64,000 nt of DNA from assembly GCF_000373925.1 (NCBI RefSeq), contig NZ_KB892801.1, forward strand, positions 102,536 to 166,535. Direction: 5' to 3'. Origin of the DNA: Actinopolymorpha alba DSM 45243. Lineage in GTDB: Bacteria; Actinomycetota; Actinomycetes; Propionibacteriales; Actinopolymorphaceae. The notes beneath the pieces are model-generated. The model was not told the origin of the DNA. It made no database searches and worked only from the letters and a program-made list of their open reading frames with translations. Both the position numbers and the translations under genes were made by a program. Below, in pieces: positions 1 through 10,407 of the stretch. How positions within the stretch are numbered: the stretch's first letter is position 1; every line of letters starts with the position of its first letter.

Positions 1-2255
<2,255 letters not shown>

Positions 2256-2274
2256 ACCCGGTCCACCAAGGCAT

Positions 2275-2308
2275 GAGGGGGCGATCCCGTTCGCGGGATC
2301 GCCCCCTC
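2275..2308. terminator. Bidirectional terminator between clpC and mutY
   Basis: A perfect 15-base stem (2275-2289 with 2294-2308) closes a TTCG tetraloop, 19 bases after the clpC stop and 46 bases beyond the end of the convergent mutY. There is no long T run, as is usual for high-GC actinobacterial terminators. Confidence 0.85.
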
Positions 2309-2354
2309 GGCATATCCGCAGGTAGGACGGGGAGCGTGGTCGGCCGGGCCGCTC

Positions 2355-3254
2355 TCAGCGGGTGGGCACGGCGGGCGCGCGGACGGGGAGCCGGAAGCGA
2401 TCTCCGTCCAGAGGCTCTACCAGGCCGTCGGCAACCAGCGTGTCGAGCGCGCGTTCGCGTTGGGAAGCGTGCGGCCAGGTGGCTTCGAGATCGGCTCGGT
2501 GTACCGGCTCGGACGTCTCCCGCAGCGCGCGGAGCAGTCGCCCCCGGCACTGCCGGTCGGTCCCTTCGTAGGTCTGCCGGCGCCGCGGTGGACCGGCATG
2601 GTCCGGCTGTCCTGCCTGATGCCAGGCGCAGTCCCGGGTGATCGGGCAGGCGCCACAACGCGGCGCGGCCGACGTACACACCAGCGCGCCGACCTCCATG
2701 ACCGCGACTGCCCAATGCGCCGCCGTCTCGGGTTCGTCCGGCAGGAGATCGGTGGCGATCCTGCGCTCGCGGGCGGTGGTCGCGGTGGGTGGGTAGCGCA
2801 CACCCTCGGCGACCCGGGCGAGGACCCGCCGGACGTTGGTGTCGAGGACCGCGTGCCGCTGCCGAAAGGCGAACGACGCGACGGCCGCCGCGGTGTACTC
2901 GCCGACGCCCGGCAGTGAGCGGAGTTCGTCGTACGCCGACGGCACCGCGCCACCATGCCGCTCGACCATCGTGGTGGCCGCGGCATGCAGGCGAAGCGCC
3001 CGGCGCGGGTAGCCCAGCCGATCCCATTGCCGGACGGCCTCGCCCGGGGCGTCGGCGGCAAGTGCGGCGGGAGTGGGCCAGTGGGTCAGCCAGGCGGCGT
3101 AGGCCGGGAGGACGCGGCTGACCGGAGTCTGCTGGAGCATCACCTCGCTGACGAGGATCGCCCACGGAGTCGCATCGGGCTGCCGCCACGGCAGGTCACG
3201 CGCGTGGGCGGCGTACCACTCCAGGACGCGAGCGTGCAGGGGCGAGGTCGGCAT
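2355..3254 (-). CDS. mutY: Adenine DNA glycosylase MutY
   Basis: Removes adenine mispaired with 8-oxoguanine in base excision repair. The 299-residue product has the HhH-GPD core: EVMLQQT (with the general-acid Glu), the helix-hairpin-helix LPGVGEYTAAAV, VLDTNVRRVL with the catalytic Asp, and the iron-sulphur ligand set C-x6-C-x2-C-x5-C (CTSAAPRCGACPITRDC). It is shorter than E. coli MutY (350 aa), as expected for the actinobacterial form with a reduced C-terminal domain. I chose the ATG at 3254 (MPTSPLHARV); an in-frame extension to 3323 adds 23 residues unlike the family. Convergent with clpC and divergent from the proline-rich membrane protein, as in the conserved actinobacterial clpC-mutY-disA-radA neighbourhood. 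Confidence 0.95.
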   Translation of the reverse strand: MPTSPLHARVLEWYAAHARDLPWRQPDATPWAILVSEVMLQQTPVSRVLPAYAAWLTHWPTPAALAADAPGEAVRQWDRLGYPRRALRLHAAATTMVERHGGAVPSAYDELRSLPGVGEYTAAAVASFAFRQRHAVLDTNVRRVLARVAEGVRYPPTATTARERRIATDLLPDEPETAAHWAVAVMEVGALVCTSAAPRCGACPITRDCAWHQAGQPDHAGPPRRRQTYEGTDRQCRGRLLRALRETSEPVHRADLEATWPHASQRERALDTLVADGLVEPLDGDRFRLPVRAPAVPTR

Positions 3255-3352
3255 GGCGCATCGATCATCGCATGCCGCGTGGGACTTCCCGGCCGGGCGG
3301 CGTACGGCGTGGGTCCACGGCAACGCGCACCTGACTCGTTACCCTCCGCCGT

Positions 3353-4102
3353 ATGAGACCCCTGCTGCGGCCGGTCGGGTCCCTGCCGGCATCGGTGTAC
3401 TGGGTCCGGCGGCTTGCCCTTCTTGCCGTGGTCCTGCTTCTTGCCTGGTTGGTGATCAGCCTGGCGATACCCGACGGTCCGAAGGAAGGTGTCGCGGCCG
3501 GCGGTGACAAGACGACCTCGGCGTCAACGACAGCGGCCCGCTCGACGGTCACACCGGGCACCACGCGCTCTGCCGGGCCCGGGAGTACCCCCGCCCCACG
3601 GGTCACCTCGACCGGCGCAGTGAAGGGGAGTGCCTCCTCGAAGCCCGCCACCCCGAGCGTCCCGCCGGCGAAGAAGCCGACCGCTCCGGCGACCTCGCCG
3701 GCGACGCCCGCACGACCCACCGCCTGCGGCCAGGGTTCGCTCGACACCAGCGTCGAGGCGGCGAAGAACCCGTCCCCAGTAGGGCAGCCGGTCGCCATCA
3801 GAGTCACCATCCGCAATGCCGCGTCGGCGGCCTGCCAGCTCACGGTCGACCCGACCTCGCTTCGTATCCAGATCACCTCGGGCAACGACCTGATCTGGGA
3901 CACCCGGCACTGCCCCTCGGTGGTGCCGAAGGGCCCGCTCACACTGGAGCCGAAGAAGTCGCGCACACTGACCTTCACCTGGCCGGGTACGCGGTCGCGG
4001 GAAGGGTGCCCGTCGGGTCAACCCAATGCGCAGCCGGGCTACTACGCCGCGGAGGTCACCGTGGCGGGGACCTCCGCCCGGGACCGCTTCCAGCTGACCT
4101 GA
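3353..4102 (+). CDS. Proline/threonine-rich membrane-anchored protein, function unknown
   Basis: 249 residues. One hydrophobic segment near 18-40 (RRLALLAVVLLLAWLVISLAI) is followed by a low-complexity Ala/Thr/Pro/Ser linker (about 50-120). The C-terminal domain (about 123-249) carries three cysteines and looks beta-rich, with the flavour of an Ig-like or BsuPI-type fold (VRVTI-like strands, LEPKKSRTLTFTWPG). It is probably anchored by the helix with the C-terminal domain outside. A TACCCT hexamer at 3340-3345 lies 7 bases before the ATG, so the mRNA is probably leaderless. From memory, M. tuberculosis Rv3587c, a proline-rich membrane protein, occupies a similar position near mutY and disA. 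Function not assigned. Confidence 0.8.
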   Translation: MRPLLRPVGSLPASVYWVRRLALLAVVLLLAWLVISLAIPDGPKEGVAAGGDKTTSASTTAARSTVTPGTTRSAGPGSTPAPRVTSTGAVKGSASSKPATPSVPPAKKPTAPATSPATPARPTACGQGSLDTSVEAAKNPSPVGQPVAIRVTIRNAASAACQLTVDPTSLRIQITSGNDLIWDTRHCPSVVPKGPLTLEPKKSRTLTFTWPGTRSREGCPSGQPNAQPGYYAAEVTVAGTSARDRFQLT

Positions 4103-4187
4103 GGAAGCACTGCCCGGGTCGGGCAGCCGCTCCCTGAACACCCAGGTGACACCCCGACCCGGGGCTACTACTGTGCCTGCCGTACCT

Positions 4188-4199
4188 GCGTAATTACGC
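4188..4199. promoter_or_regulatory. 12-base palindrome, candidate operator
   Basis: GCGTAATTACGC is a perfect palindrome with an AT centre, unusual for this GC-rich DNA. It sits 66 bases before the start of the Gfo/Idh/MocA gene, where an operator for a sugar-responsive repressor would be expected. No matching regulator is encoded nearby, so the role is inference. Confidence 0.35.
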
Positions 4200-4264
4200 C
4201 TGCCATCGCGACGTTCCGATCGCTAATGAGCAGGCTGGGCCTCTGGCGCGTGGACGGGAGCAGT

Positions 4265-5422
4265 ATGAACGACCTTTCGATCGGCGTGATCGGTTACGGA
4301 CTTCGCGGGGGACTCGCCCGGCATGCGCACCGGCCCGGCGAGGGTTCGCGGGTCGTCGCGGTCTTTGACCCCGATGTCGACGCACATCGTCGTTTCCGGG
4401 CGGACTTCGGTGACGACGTCCACGCCGGCGATGACCTGGCGGCGTTCCTCGGCCTTGGGCTGGACGCGGTGTTCGTGTTGAGCCCGGACTACCTCCACGA
4501 GGAACATGCGCTGGCCCTTCTCGACGCCGGCGTCGCCGTCTATCTCGAGAAGCCGATGGCGATCACCACCGAAGGATGTGACCGGGTACTCCGGGCCGCG
4601 CAAAAGGCTGGCGGCCGTCTTTATCTCGGACACAACATGCGGCACATGCCCTTCGTCCGGGAGATGAAGAGGCTCATTGATGCGGGCGCTATTGGTGAGC
4701 CCAAAGCCGCCTGGTGCCGGCATTTCGTTGGGCACGGCGGCGATTTCTATTTCGCCGACTGGCATGCCGAACGCAGGTACGGCACCAGCCTCCTGCTGCA
4801 GAAGGGCGCCCACGACATCGACGTACTCCACTGGCTGTGCGGCTCCTACACCGAAACCGTCACCGGTATGGGAGAACGCATGGTCTATGACGCCGACCAG
4901 GCAGGAGATGCCGAGCCCTGGTGGCGGCAGCAGAACAACCTCACCCGCTGGCCACCGCGTTCGCTCACCGGACTCAACCCGGCCATGGATGTCGAGGATG
5001 TGTCGATGCTCATGATGCGGCTCCAGAACGGCATGCTCGCGTCGTACCAGCAGTGCCACTTCACCCCCGACTACTGGCGCAACTACACGATCATCGGCAC
5101 CGAAGGCCGGATCGAGAACTTCGGGAACGGCGAACCAGGCACGGTGATCAGGCTGTGGAACAGCCGGCACGACTACGACGCGGACGGCGACTCCGCGTTC
5201 CCGATCGGGCCGGAGACCGGCGAGCACGGCGGCGCCGATCCGCGCATCGTGGCGGAGTTCCTGAGGTACGTCCGCGACGGCGGGGCGACCGAGACCTCGC
5301 CCGTGGCCGCGAGGTACGCCGTGGCGGCCGGCTGCGCGGGGGCTGACTCGCTGCGGGCAGGGAGCGTGCCGGTTCGGGTACCCGAGGCTGACACCGAGGT
5401 GACGGCCTACTTCGGCGAGTAA
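4265..5422 (+). CDS. Gfo/Idh/MocA family NAD(P)-dependent sugar dehydrogenase
   Basis: Probable oxidoreductase for a sugar or cyclitol, 385 residues, cytoplasmic. The N-terminal Rossmann fold starts GVIGYGLRGG, and the family EKP motif is present (LEKPMAITTEGCDRVL), followed by the C-terminal beta-sheet substrate domain (about 125 onward) with KGAHDIDVLHW. I chose ATG 4265 because GGGAG lies 5 bases upstream; the in-frame ATG at 4226 has no such site. It stands alone between the proline-rich membrane protein and disA and ends in a 20-base-pair terminator. Together with the GH78 gene 1.4 kb away it suggests plant-sugar use. The exact substrate cannot be read from sequence. Confidence 0.88.
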   Translation: MNDLSIGVIGYGLRGGLARHAHRPGEGSRVVAVFDPDVDAHRRFRADFGDDVHAGDDLAAFLGLGLDAVFVLSPDYLHEEHALALLDAGVAVYLEKPMAITTEGCDRVLRAAQKAGGRLYLGHNMRHMPFVREMKRLIDAGAIGEPKAAWCRHFVGHGGDFYFADWHAERRYGTSLLLQKGAHDIDVLHWLCGSYTETVTGMGERMVYDADQAGDAEPWWRQQNNLTRWPPRSLTGLNPAMDVEDVSMLMMRLQNGMLASYQQCHFTPDYWRNYTIIGTEGRIENFGNGEPGTVIRLWNSRHDYDADGDSAFPIGPETGEHGGADPRIVAEFLRYVRDGGATETSPVAARYAVAAGCAGADSLRAGSVPVRVPEADTEVTAYFGE

Positions 5423-5429
5423 GAGGTCG

Positions 5430-5472
5430 CGTTCGTTCCCGCGCGACCTCACAGGTCGCGCGGGAACGAACG
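5430..5472. terminator. Bidirectional terminator between the dehydrogenase and disA
   Basis: Perfect 20-base arms (5430-5449 and 5453-5472) with a CAC loop, starting 7 bases after the TAA of the dehydrogenase and ending 21 bases from the end of the convergent disA. Confidence 0.88.
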
Positions 5473-5493
5473 GAGTGGGTCGAGCGGGCCGAG

Positions 5494-6579
5494 TCAGACG
5501 TAGCGTTCGAGGATGCTGGACTCGGCCAGCCGGGAAAGCCCCTCGCGGACCGAGCGGGCGCGGTGTTCGCCCACTCCTCCGACCGCCTGGAGGTCGTCGA
5601 TGCTGGCCGCCAGGAGCTTCTGCAGGCTCCCGAAATGCTCGACCAGCCGGTCGATGACCGCCCCGGGCAGTCGGGGAACCTTGGCCAGGAGGCGGTAACC
5701 GCGCGGGCTCACGGCGGCGTCGAGCGCGTCGCCGCCGTGGCCGAGTGCACGAGCGGCCGAGCTGATGTCGAGCAACTCCGTCGACGACAGGGCATCCAGC
5801 TCGGCCAGCGCCTCCTCGACCCCACGCGAGCGGCGGCCGGTCGACTGCGGGAGGTAGTCACGGGCGACGAGTTCGCGCTCGGGGTCGACACCCGCCACGA
5901 GTTCGTCAAGCTGGAGGGCGAGCAAGCGGCCGTCGACGCCCAACTCGACGACGTACCCGTGGATCTCGTTGGCGATCCGCCGCACCATCTCGAGCCGCTG
6001 CGCCACCTGGGCGACGTCCCGGACAGTCACCAGGTCTTCGATCTCGAGTGCGGAGAGTGTGCCGGAGACCTCGTCGAGGCGGAGCTTGTAGCGCTCCAGC
6101 GTCGCGAGCGCTTGGTTGGCCCGGGACAGGATCTGCCCGGCGTCCTCGAGGACGTACCTGAGGTCGTCGACGTACAGGCCGATGATCCGCATCGACTGGG
6201 ACACGGACACGACGGGGAAGCCGGTCTGCTTGGCGATGCGTTCGGCGGTGCGATGGCGGGTGCCCGTCTCCTCCGTCGGGATCGACGGGTCGGGCATCAG
6301 GTGTACGGCGGCGCGGAGGATCCGGGTGCAGTCACGGTCGACGATGATCGCGCCGTCCATCTTGGCGAGCTCGCGCAGTCCGGTGGCGCTGAACTCGACG
6401 TCGAGCGCGAATCCGCCCGTACAGATCGACTCGACGGTGCGGTCGTAGCCCAACACGATAAGCGCGCCCGTCCGACCGCGGAGGACGCGCTCAAGGCCGT
6501 CGCGCAGGGATGTGCCCGGCGCGACGGCGGCGAGTGTCGCCCGGAACTTGGCATCCGGGCTTTTGTCACTGGCAGCCAC
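5494..6579 (-). CDS. disA: Diadenylate cyclase / DNA integrity scanning protein DisA
   Basis: Makes cyclic di-AMP from two ATP and scans DNA for branched structures. 361 residues: N-terminal DAC domain with the DGA motif ([10 protein letters not shown]) and RHR motif ([11 protein letters not shown]), a central helical spine (about 150-300), and a C-terminal helix-hairpin-helix DNA-binding domain ([22 protein letters not shown]). Start is GTG at 6579, preceded by AGGAGA at good spacing. In many actinobacteria disA follows radA directly on the same strand. Here radA lies 3.8 kb upstream with an oppositely oriented rhamnosidase gene in between, so an insertion seems to have split the pair. I recognise no c-di-AMP (ydaO-type) riboswitch elsewhere in the window. 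Confidence 0.97.
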   Translation of the reverse strand: MAASDKSPDAKFRATLAAVAPGTSLRDGLERVLRGRTGALIVLGYDRTVESICTGGFALDVEFSATGLRELAKMDGAIIVDRDCTRILRAAVHLMPDPSIPTEETGTRHRTAERIAKQTGFPVVSVSQSMRIIGLYVDDLRYVLEDAGQILSRANQALATLERYKLRLDEVSGTLSALEIEDLVTVRDVAQVAQRLEMVRRIANEIHGYVVELGVDGRLLALQLDELVAGVDPERELVARDYLPQSTGRRSRGVEEALAELDALSSTELLDISSAARALGHGGDALDAAVSPRGYRLLAKVPRLPGAVIDRLVEHFGSLQKLLAASIDDLQAVGGVGEHRARSVREGLSRLAESSILERYV

Positions 6580-6862
6580 AACTCTCCTGGGATGGTCAGG
6601 CCTGCTCGCGTAAGTCTACGGGCCGGGGTTTCGCGATGTACTCCGCGCCATGCGGGGAACGTCCCGGTCGTGTCGCGTTCATGGTTTGACGTCAGGACCC
6701 CGGTCTGGAGTCGCCAGGTTGCCCGAGCTGACCGGTAGTGGACATGAGAGAGCCTCGGGAGTGCCGGCGTGTCGCCGTCCAGGCGGGGAATTCTGGAGCC
6801 CGTATGTCCAGACCGGTCCCATTCGTGCCAGTCGCCTCTCGACGATTTGGAGCCTGCCCCGC

Positions 6863-9529
6863 ATGAGATTTCTCGTCCCGTACCGCCTGCGAACGGAGTA
6901 CGCCGACGACCCGATCGGCGTCGATGACGCCCAGCCACGCTTCTCCTGGCTGCTCAGCGCGGTCCTCACGGGCCCCCAGGGCGGCAGGTACGAAGAGTCC
7001 GCCGAGGGAGCGGCGCCCGCGCAGGAGGCGTTCCAGGTCCTCGTCGCGACCGACCCAGCGCTCCTGTCGGCAGGTCAGGGCGACGTCTGGGACTCCGGGC
7101 GGGTGGAGTCGGGAAGCACGTGCCAGGTGGAGTACGCGGGGGCGCCGCTGCGGGCCGCGACCCGGTATGTCTGGGCCGTTCGGGTCTGGGATGACAACGG
7201 CGAGATGTCGGAGTGGTCGGAGCCGGCCGCGTTCGAGATGGGGCTGCTCGAACCCTCCGACTGGTCCGGCGCGGTGTGGATCAGTCGCCAGGCTGGTGGG
7301 GGTGCCGACGGGGCCCGTGCCGCGCTGCCCGCGCCGCTCCTGCGGAAGGCGTTCCACCTGCCGGCCGGCGACGTGGTGCGGGCGCGGCTCTACGCGTGCG
7401 GGCTGGGGTACGGCGAGTTCTTCCTCGACGGTGAACGGGTCGGGCGGGCGGTGCTGGACCCGGCGCCCACGAACTACGACGCGACCGTCCTCTATTCGGC
7501 GTACGACGTGACAGACCTGGTGCGCCGGGGAGGTTCCGAGCACGTGCTGGCGGCGACGCTCGGCCGCGGCCGGTACGGCGACGCCACCCCGAACGTGTGG
7601 TACTGGGAGCAGGCGCCCTGGTGGGACCACCCGAAGGTTCTCGCGCAGCTGGTCGTGTCGTATGCCGACGGCCGGACCGAGCAGGTCGTGACCGACGCGA
7701 GCTGGCGGACGGCCGACGGGCCGATCCAGGAGGACTCGTTGTACGCCGGGGAGCGGTACGACGCGCGGCAGGAGGTGCCCGGCTGGGCCGGGGTGGGGTT
7801 CGACGACTCCGCGTGGGTCTCCGCGGTGCCGGCCGCGGCGCCGAAAGGCGTGCTGCGGTCGCAGCGGGTGGAGCCGATCGAGCCGCTCGGTGAGGTCGGG
7901 CCGGTGGGGCTGCGGGAGCCCGTGCCGGGGGTTCAGGTGTTCGACCTCGGGCAGCAGTTCGCCGGGTGGGCGCGGCTTCGCCTGTCGGGGCCGGCGGGCA
8001 CCGAGATCCAGGTGCGTTACGGCGAACGCCTGCTCGATGATGGCACCGTCGATATCAAACAGGGCCACATCTATCGCGACATGCAGACCGACACGTACGT
8101 GCTCCGCGGCGGAGGGGTTGAGATCTACGAGCCGCGGTTCTCATACAAAGGTTTTCAGTACGTCCAGGTGGAAGGGCTGCCGGAGCCGCCGGAACTCACC
8201 GACCTGACCGGGATCGTGGTGCACACCGCAGTGGCGTCGACGGGCGAATTCGAGTGTGACGACGACCTGGTGAACCGGATCCATGCGGCCACCAGGTGGG
8301 CGGTGCTCAACAACTTGCACGGAATTCCGACGGACACGCCGGTCTTCGAAAAGAACGGTTGGACCGGCGACGCGCATCTGACCGCCGATGTCGCGGCGTA
8401 CAACTTCCACCTGCCGCGCTTCTACACGAAGTGGCTGGGGGACTGGGCGGACGCCCAGAAACCGAACGGCGAGTTTCCCCCGATCGTGCCCACGAGCGGT
8501 TGGGGATATCACGGTGACGAGAAGTCGGGAATCCGCGCGCCGATCCCGGCCTGGGATGTGGCGTACGTCGAAATTCCGTGGGTGATGTACCAGCATTACG
8601 GCGACATCCGGGTGCTGGAGCGGCACTATGACCGGCAGCGCCGCTATCTCGACTATCTGGTCGAGGGTTTTGTTCGCGACGAGGTGGTGCTGGTCGGTCT
8701 CGGAGACTGGCTGCCGCCGGGCCATCACGGGATGCCGCCGGAGGGGCCGGGAATTTATGAGACGGCCTACACCTTCCGGTTCGCGCAACTCCTTGGCGAG
8801 ATCGCGACTGTCCTGGGGCGTCAAGACGACCTTGCGGGGTACGCCGAAGTCGCCGCGAGGGTCCGGGCGGGCTTCAACCGGACGTTCTACGACGCCGCGA
8901 CCGCGACCTATCACGGTGAACGGCCGACCGACTATCGCCAGGCGGCGAACGTGATCGCGCTGTGGTTCGGGCTGGTGCCAGAGGCCGCGTACGACCAGGT
9001 CCTGGCCAACCTGGTGGCGGATATTCACGCCCGTCAGGATCACCTTGACACCGGGGTGATCGGGACGAAGTTCCTGTTCCCGTTGCTGACCCGGCACGAT
9101 CACGTCGATCTCGCCTTCACGGTGGCGACCCAGCGGACATATCCGGGCTACGGGTACTGGATGGAGCAGGGCGCGACCGCGTTGTATGAGCACTGGCAGG
9201 CCGATTCCCGCTCGCGTAACCACCATTTCTTCGGGCACGTCGACCAGTGGTTCATCGAGGACCTCGCCGGCGTACGCCCGGCAGCGCCCGGATATGCGCG
9301 GGTGCGGGTGCGCCCGGTGCCGCCGCGGGCGTTGGGGCGGGCGCAGGTGCGCCTTGACACCATCCGTGGTCGGGTCGCGTCCGCGTGGCGGCGACGTGGG
9401 GACGGCTTCGAGGTGACGGTCGAGCTTCCACCGGGTGTGACGGGTGAGGTGCACGTACCTCAGGCCGGTGGAGGGTACGCCGTACACGAGTGCGGCCCGG
9501 GCGCCCACACCTTCGAGTCAGAGAGCTGA
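6863..9529 (+). CDS. Alpha-L-rhamnosidase, glycoside hydrolase family 78
   Basis: Hydrolyses terminal alpha-L-rhamnose from plant glycosides or polysaccharides. 888 residues: an N-terminal Ig-like domain (RFSWLLS, WDSGRVESG), beta-sandwich domains containing KAFHLPAG and GEFFLDGERVG, the (alpha/alpha)6 catalytic barrel with FEKNGWTGDAHLTADVAAYN and the late GYGYWMEQGATALYEHW, and a C-terminal beta domain. No signal peptide, so it is probably intracellular and acts on imported oligosaccharides. Start is ATG 6863 with GGAG 10 bases upstream; an earlier in-frame ATG would add 71 unrelated residues. It lies between disA and radA on the opposite strand and is followed by a large palindrome. No transporter or regulator lies beside it. 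Confidence 0.92.
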   Translation: MRFLVPYRLRTEYADDPIGVDDAQPRFSWLLSAVLTGPQGGRYEESAEGAAPAQEAFQVLVATDPALLSAGQGDVWDSGRVESGSTCQVEYAGAPLRAATRYVWAVRVWDDNGEMSEWSEPAAFEMGLLEPSDWSGAVWISRQAGGGADGARAALPAPLLRKAFHLPAGDVVRARLYACGLGYGEFFLDGERVGRAVLDPAPTNYDATVLYSAYDVTDLVRRGGSEHVLAATLGRGRYGDATPNVWYWEQAPWWDHPKVLAQLVVSYADGRTEQVVTDASWRTADGPIQEDSLYAGERYDARQEVPGWAGVGFDDSAWVSAVPAAAPKGVLRSQRVEPIEPLGEVGPVGLREPVPGVQVFDLGQQFAGWARLRLSGPAGTEIQVRYGERLLDDGTVDIKQGHIYRDMQTDTYVLRGGGVEIYEPRFSYKGFQYVQVEGLPEPPELTDLTGIVVHTAVASTGEFECDDDLVNRIHAATRWAVLNNLHGIPTDTPVFEKNGWTGDAHLTADVAAYNFHLPRFYTKWLGDWADAQKPNGEFPPIVPTSGWGYHGDEKSGIRAPIPAWDVAYVEIPWVMYQHYGDIRVLERHYDRQRRYLDYLVEGFVRDEVVLVGLGDWLPPGHHGMPPEGPGIYETAYTFRFAQLLGEIATVLGRQDDLAGYAEVAARVRAGFNRTFYDAATATYHGERPTDYRQAANVIALWFGLVPEAAYDQVLANLVADIHARQDHLDTGVIGTKFLFPLLTRHDHVDLAFTVATQRTYPGYGYWMEQGATALYEHWQADSRSRNHHFFGHVDQWFIEDLAGVRPAAPGYARVRVRPVPPRALGRAQVRLDTIRGRVASAWRRRGDGFEVTVELPPGVTGEVHVPQAGGGYAVHECGPGAHTFESES

Positions 9530-9549
9530 CCCGGTCTTCGGCTGGCACC

Positions 9550-9609
9550 CCCGAGTTGTCATAGGTTTCTCGGTCTCTTAAGAGACCGAGAAACCTATGA
9601 CAGCTCGGG
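9550..9609. repeat. 60-base near-perfect palindrome
   Basis: Two 30-base arms meet at 9579/9580 (TTAA centre) with a single mismatch. It begins 20 bases after the rhamnosidase stop, so it may act as terminator. Each arm contains TTGTCATAGGTTTCTCGG-like sequence (one arm with C for T at the mismatch), closely matching the hairpin at 18250-18295. Confidence 0.85.
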
Positions 9610-9657
9610 CTGACCAAAGGGCTTGTCTCATATCGCGGGCAGATCTGAAGGGCCTTG

Positions 9658-9720
9658 CGTCGAACCTCGAGTAGATGCCCAGTTCCCGCGCAAAAGTGGG
9701 CATCTACTCAAGATTCGACG
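9658..9720. repeat. Inverted repeat, 24-base arms
   Basis: Arms 9658-9681 and 9697-9720 match with two mismatches around a 15-base loop (core GAGTAGATGCCCA / TGGGCATCTACTC). Purpose unknown; it belongs to the run of four hairpins after the rhamnosidase gene. Confidence 0.8.
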
Positions 9721-9886
9721 AGGTCGGTGTCTGTTCGCCGCGATCGCCACCCGCTCCTTGAGAAGCCCGGCTGGTCGCCGCCGCGAACTCACACCTCGCC
9801 GACGATGGAACCGAGCTGCCAGATCGTCACCAGGTCCCAAGACAACGAGCTTTGAGTAAACCCGCAGTCCGTAGCATCTATTCGGC

Positions 9887-9938
9887 AAGATTGTGAAGGC
9901 TTCGGGGTGTTGTAGCACCCTAAAGTCTTCACAATCTT
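9887..9938. repeat. Inverted repeat, 23-base arms
   Basis: AAGATTGTGAAG...CTTCACAATCTT arms (9887-9909 and 9916-9938) with three mismatches and a 6-base loop. Terminator-like in shape, but far from any gene end. Confidence 0.8.
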
Positions 9939-10054
9939 AGTTGGCCTGAGATTGGCGTGCCCTGACGCGCCTTTCCCTACCCTGCCGGGCGAATCCAGCG
10001 CGCTTCGTGGGAAGTTGCCACTGAACCTTATTCAAAACCAATCTTCCGGGGCGC

Positions 10055-10165
10055 GGCTCCTGGAGTTGTTGGAGCGAAGTTGATCAACGGCCCCGGATTC
10101 GGACGCCCACCGCGGGGAGCGCCCGATTTGCGGACCGTTGATCAACTTCGCCCGAGCACGGAGCC
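10055..10165. repeat. Long imperfect hairpin with GTTGATCAAC arms
   Basis: Perfect 16-base arms at 10075-10090 and 10135-10150 (CGAAGTTGATCAACGG and its complement) are flanked by a further GGCTCC/GGAGCC pair (10055-10060, 10160-10165). The right part contains a 20-mer repeated exactly at 18182-18201. Confidence 0.75.
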
Positions 10166-10407
10166 ACGACTGGCGGGACCTCGCGTGGCGACTTCCTGCG
10201 AAGCAAGCTGAATTCCCCTTGCCTGGCGGGAAGATGCCCTGCCTCGCGCCGGAGAAGGTGTACACAAGGTGAGACGCCACCCGTGCCAACGCCCCGACGT
10301 GGCGCAGCTGCATCCGCAAAGAAGCCGCGACGGTGGGCTGCTGAATCCGCCATCCGTACGCAAAGGGCGCGGGTCAACCACCCGGCGAAATCCTGTCCGT
10401 GCGACCC

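Larger units (their letters stand above)
9530..10407. other. Gene-free region of 878 bases with four long hairpins
   Basis: Between the rhamnosidase stop and the radA end I find no credible gene: short ORFs here have no start signal, family or codon bias. Instead there are four consecutive long inverted repeats (9550-9609, 9658-9720, 9887-9938, 10055-10165). It also holds sequence blocks that reappear near 18.2 kb: the 19-mer at 9622-9640 and the 20-mer at 10127-10146. Base composition is clearly less GC-rich than the flanking genes. Confidence 0.75.

Noticed and set aside
6580..6862. Regulatory gene or operator before the rhamnosidase
   Set aside because: No ORF with a regulator motif and no convincing palindrome in this 283-base gap; only an isolated TTGACG near 6686.
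10032..10377. Short reverse ORFs (95-97 codons) before radA
   Set aside because: They run through the hairpin region, lack start signals and family resemblance, and overlap each other in different frames.
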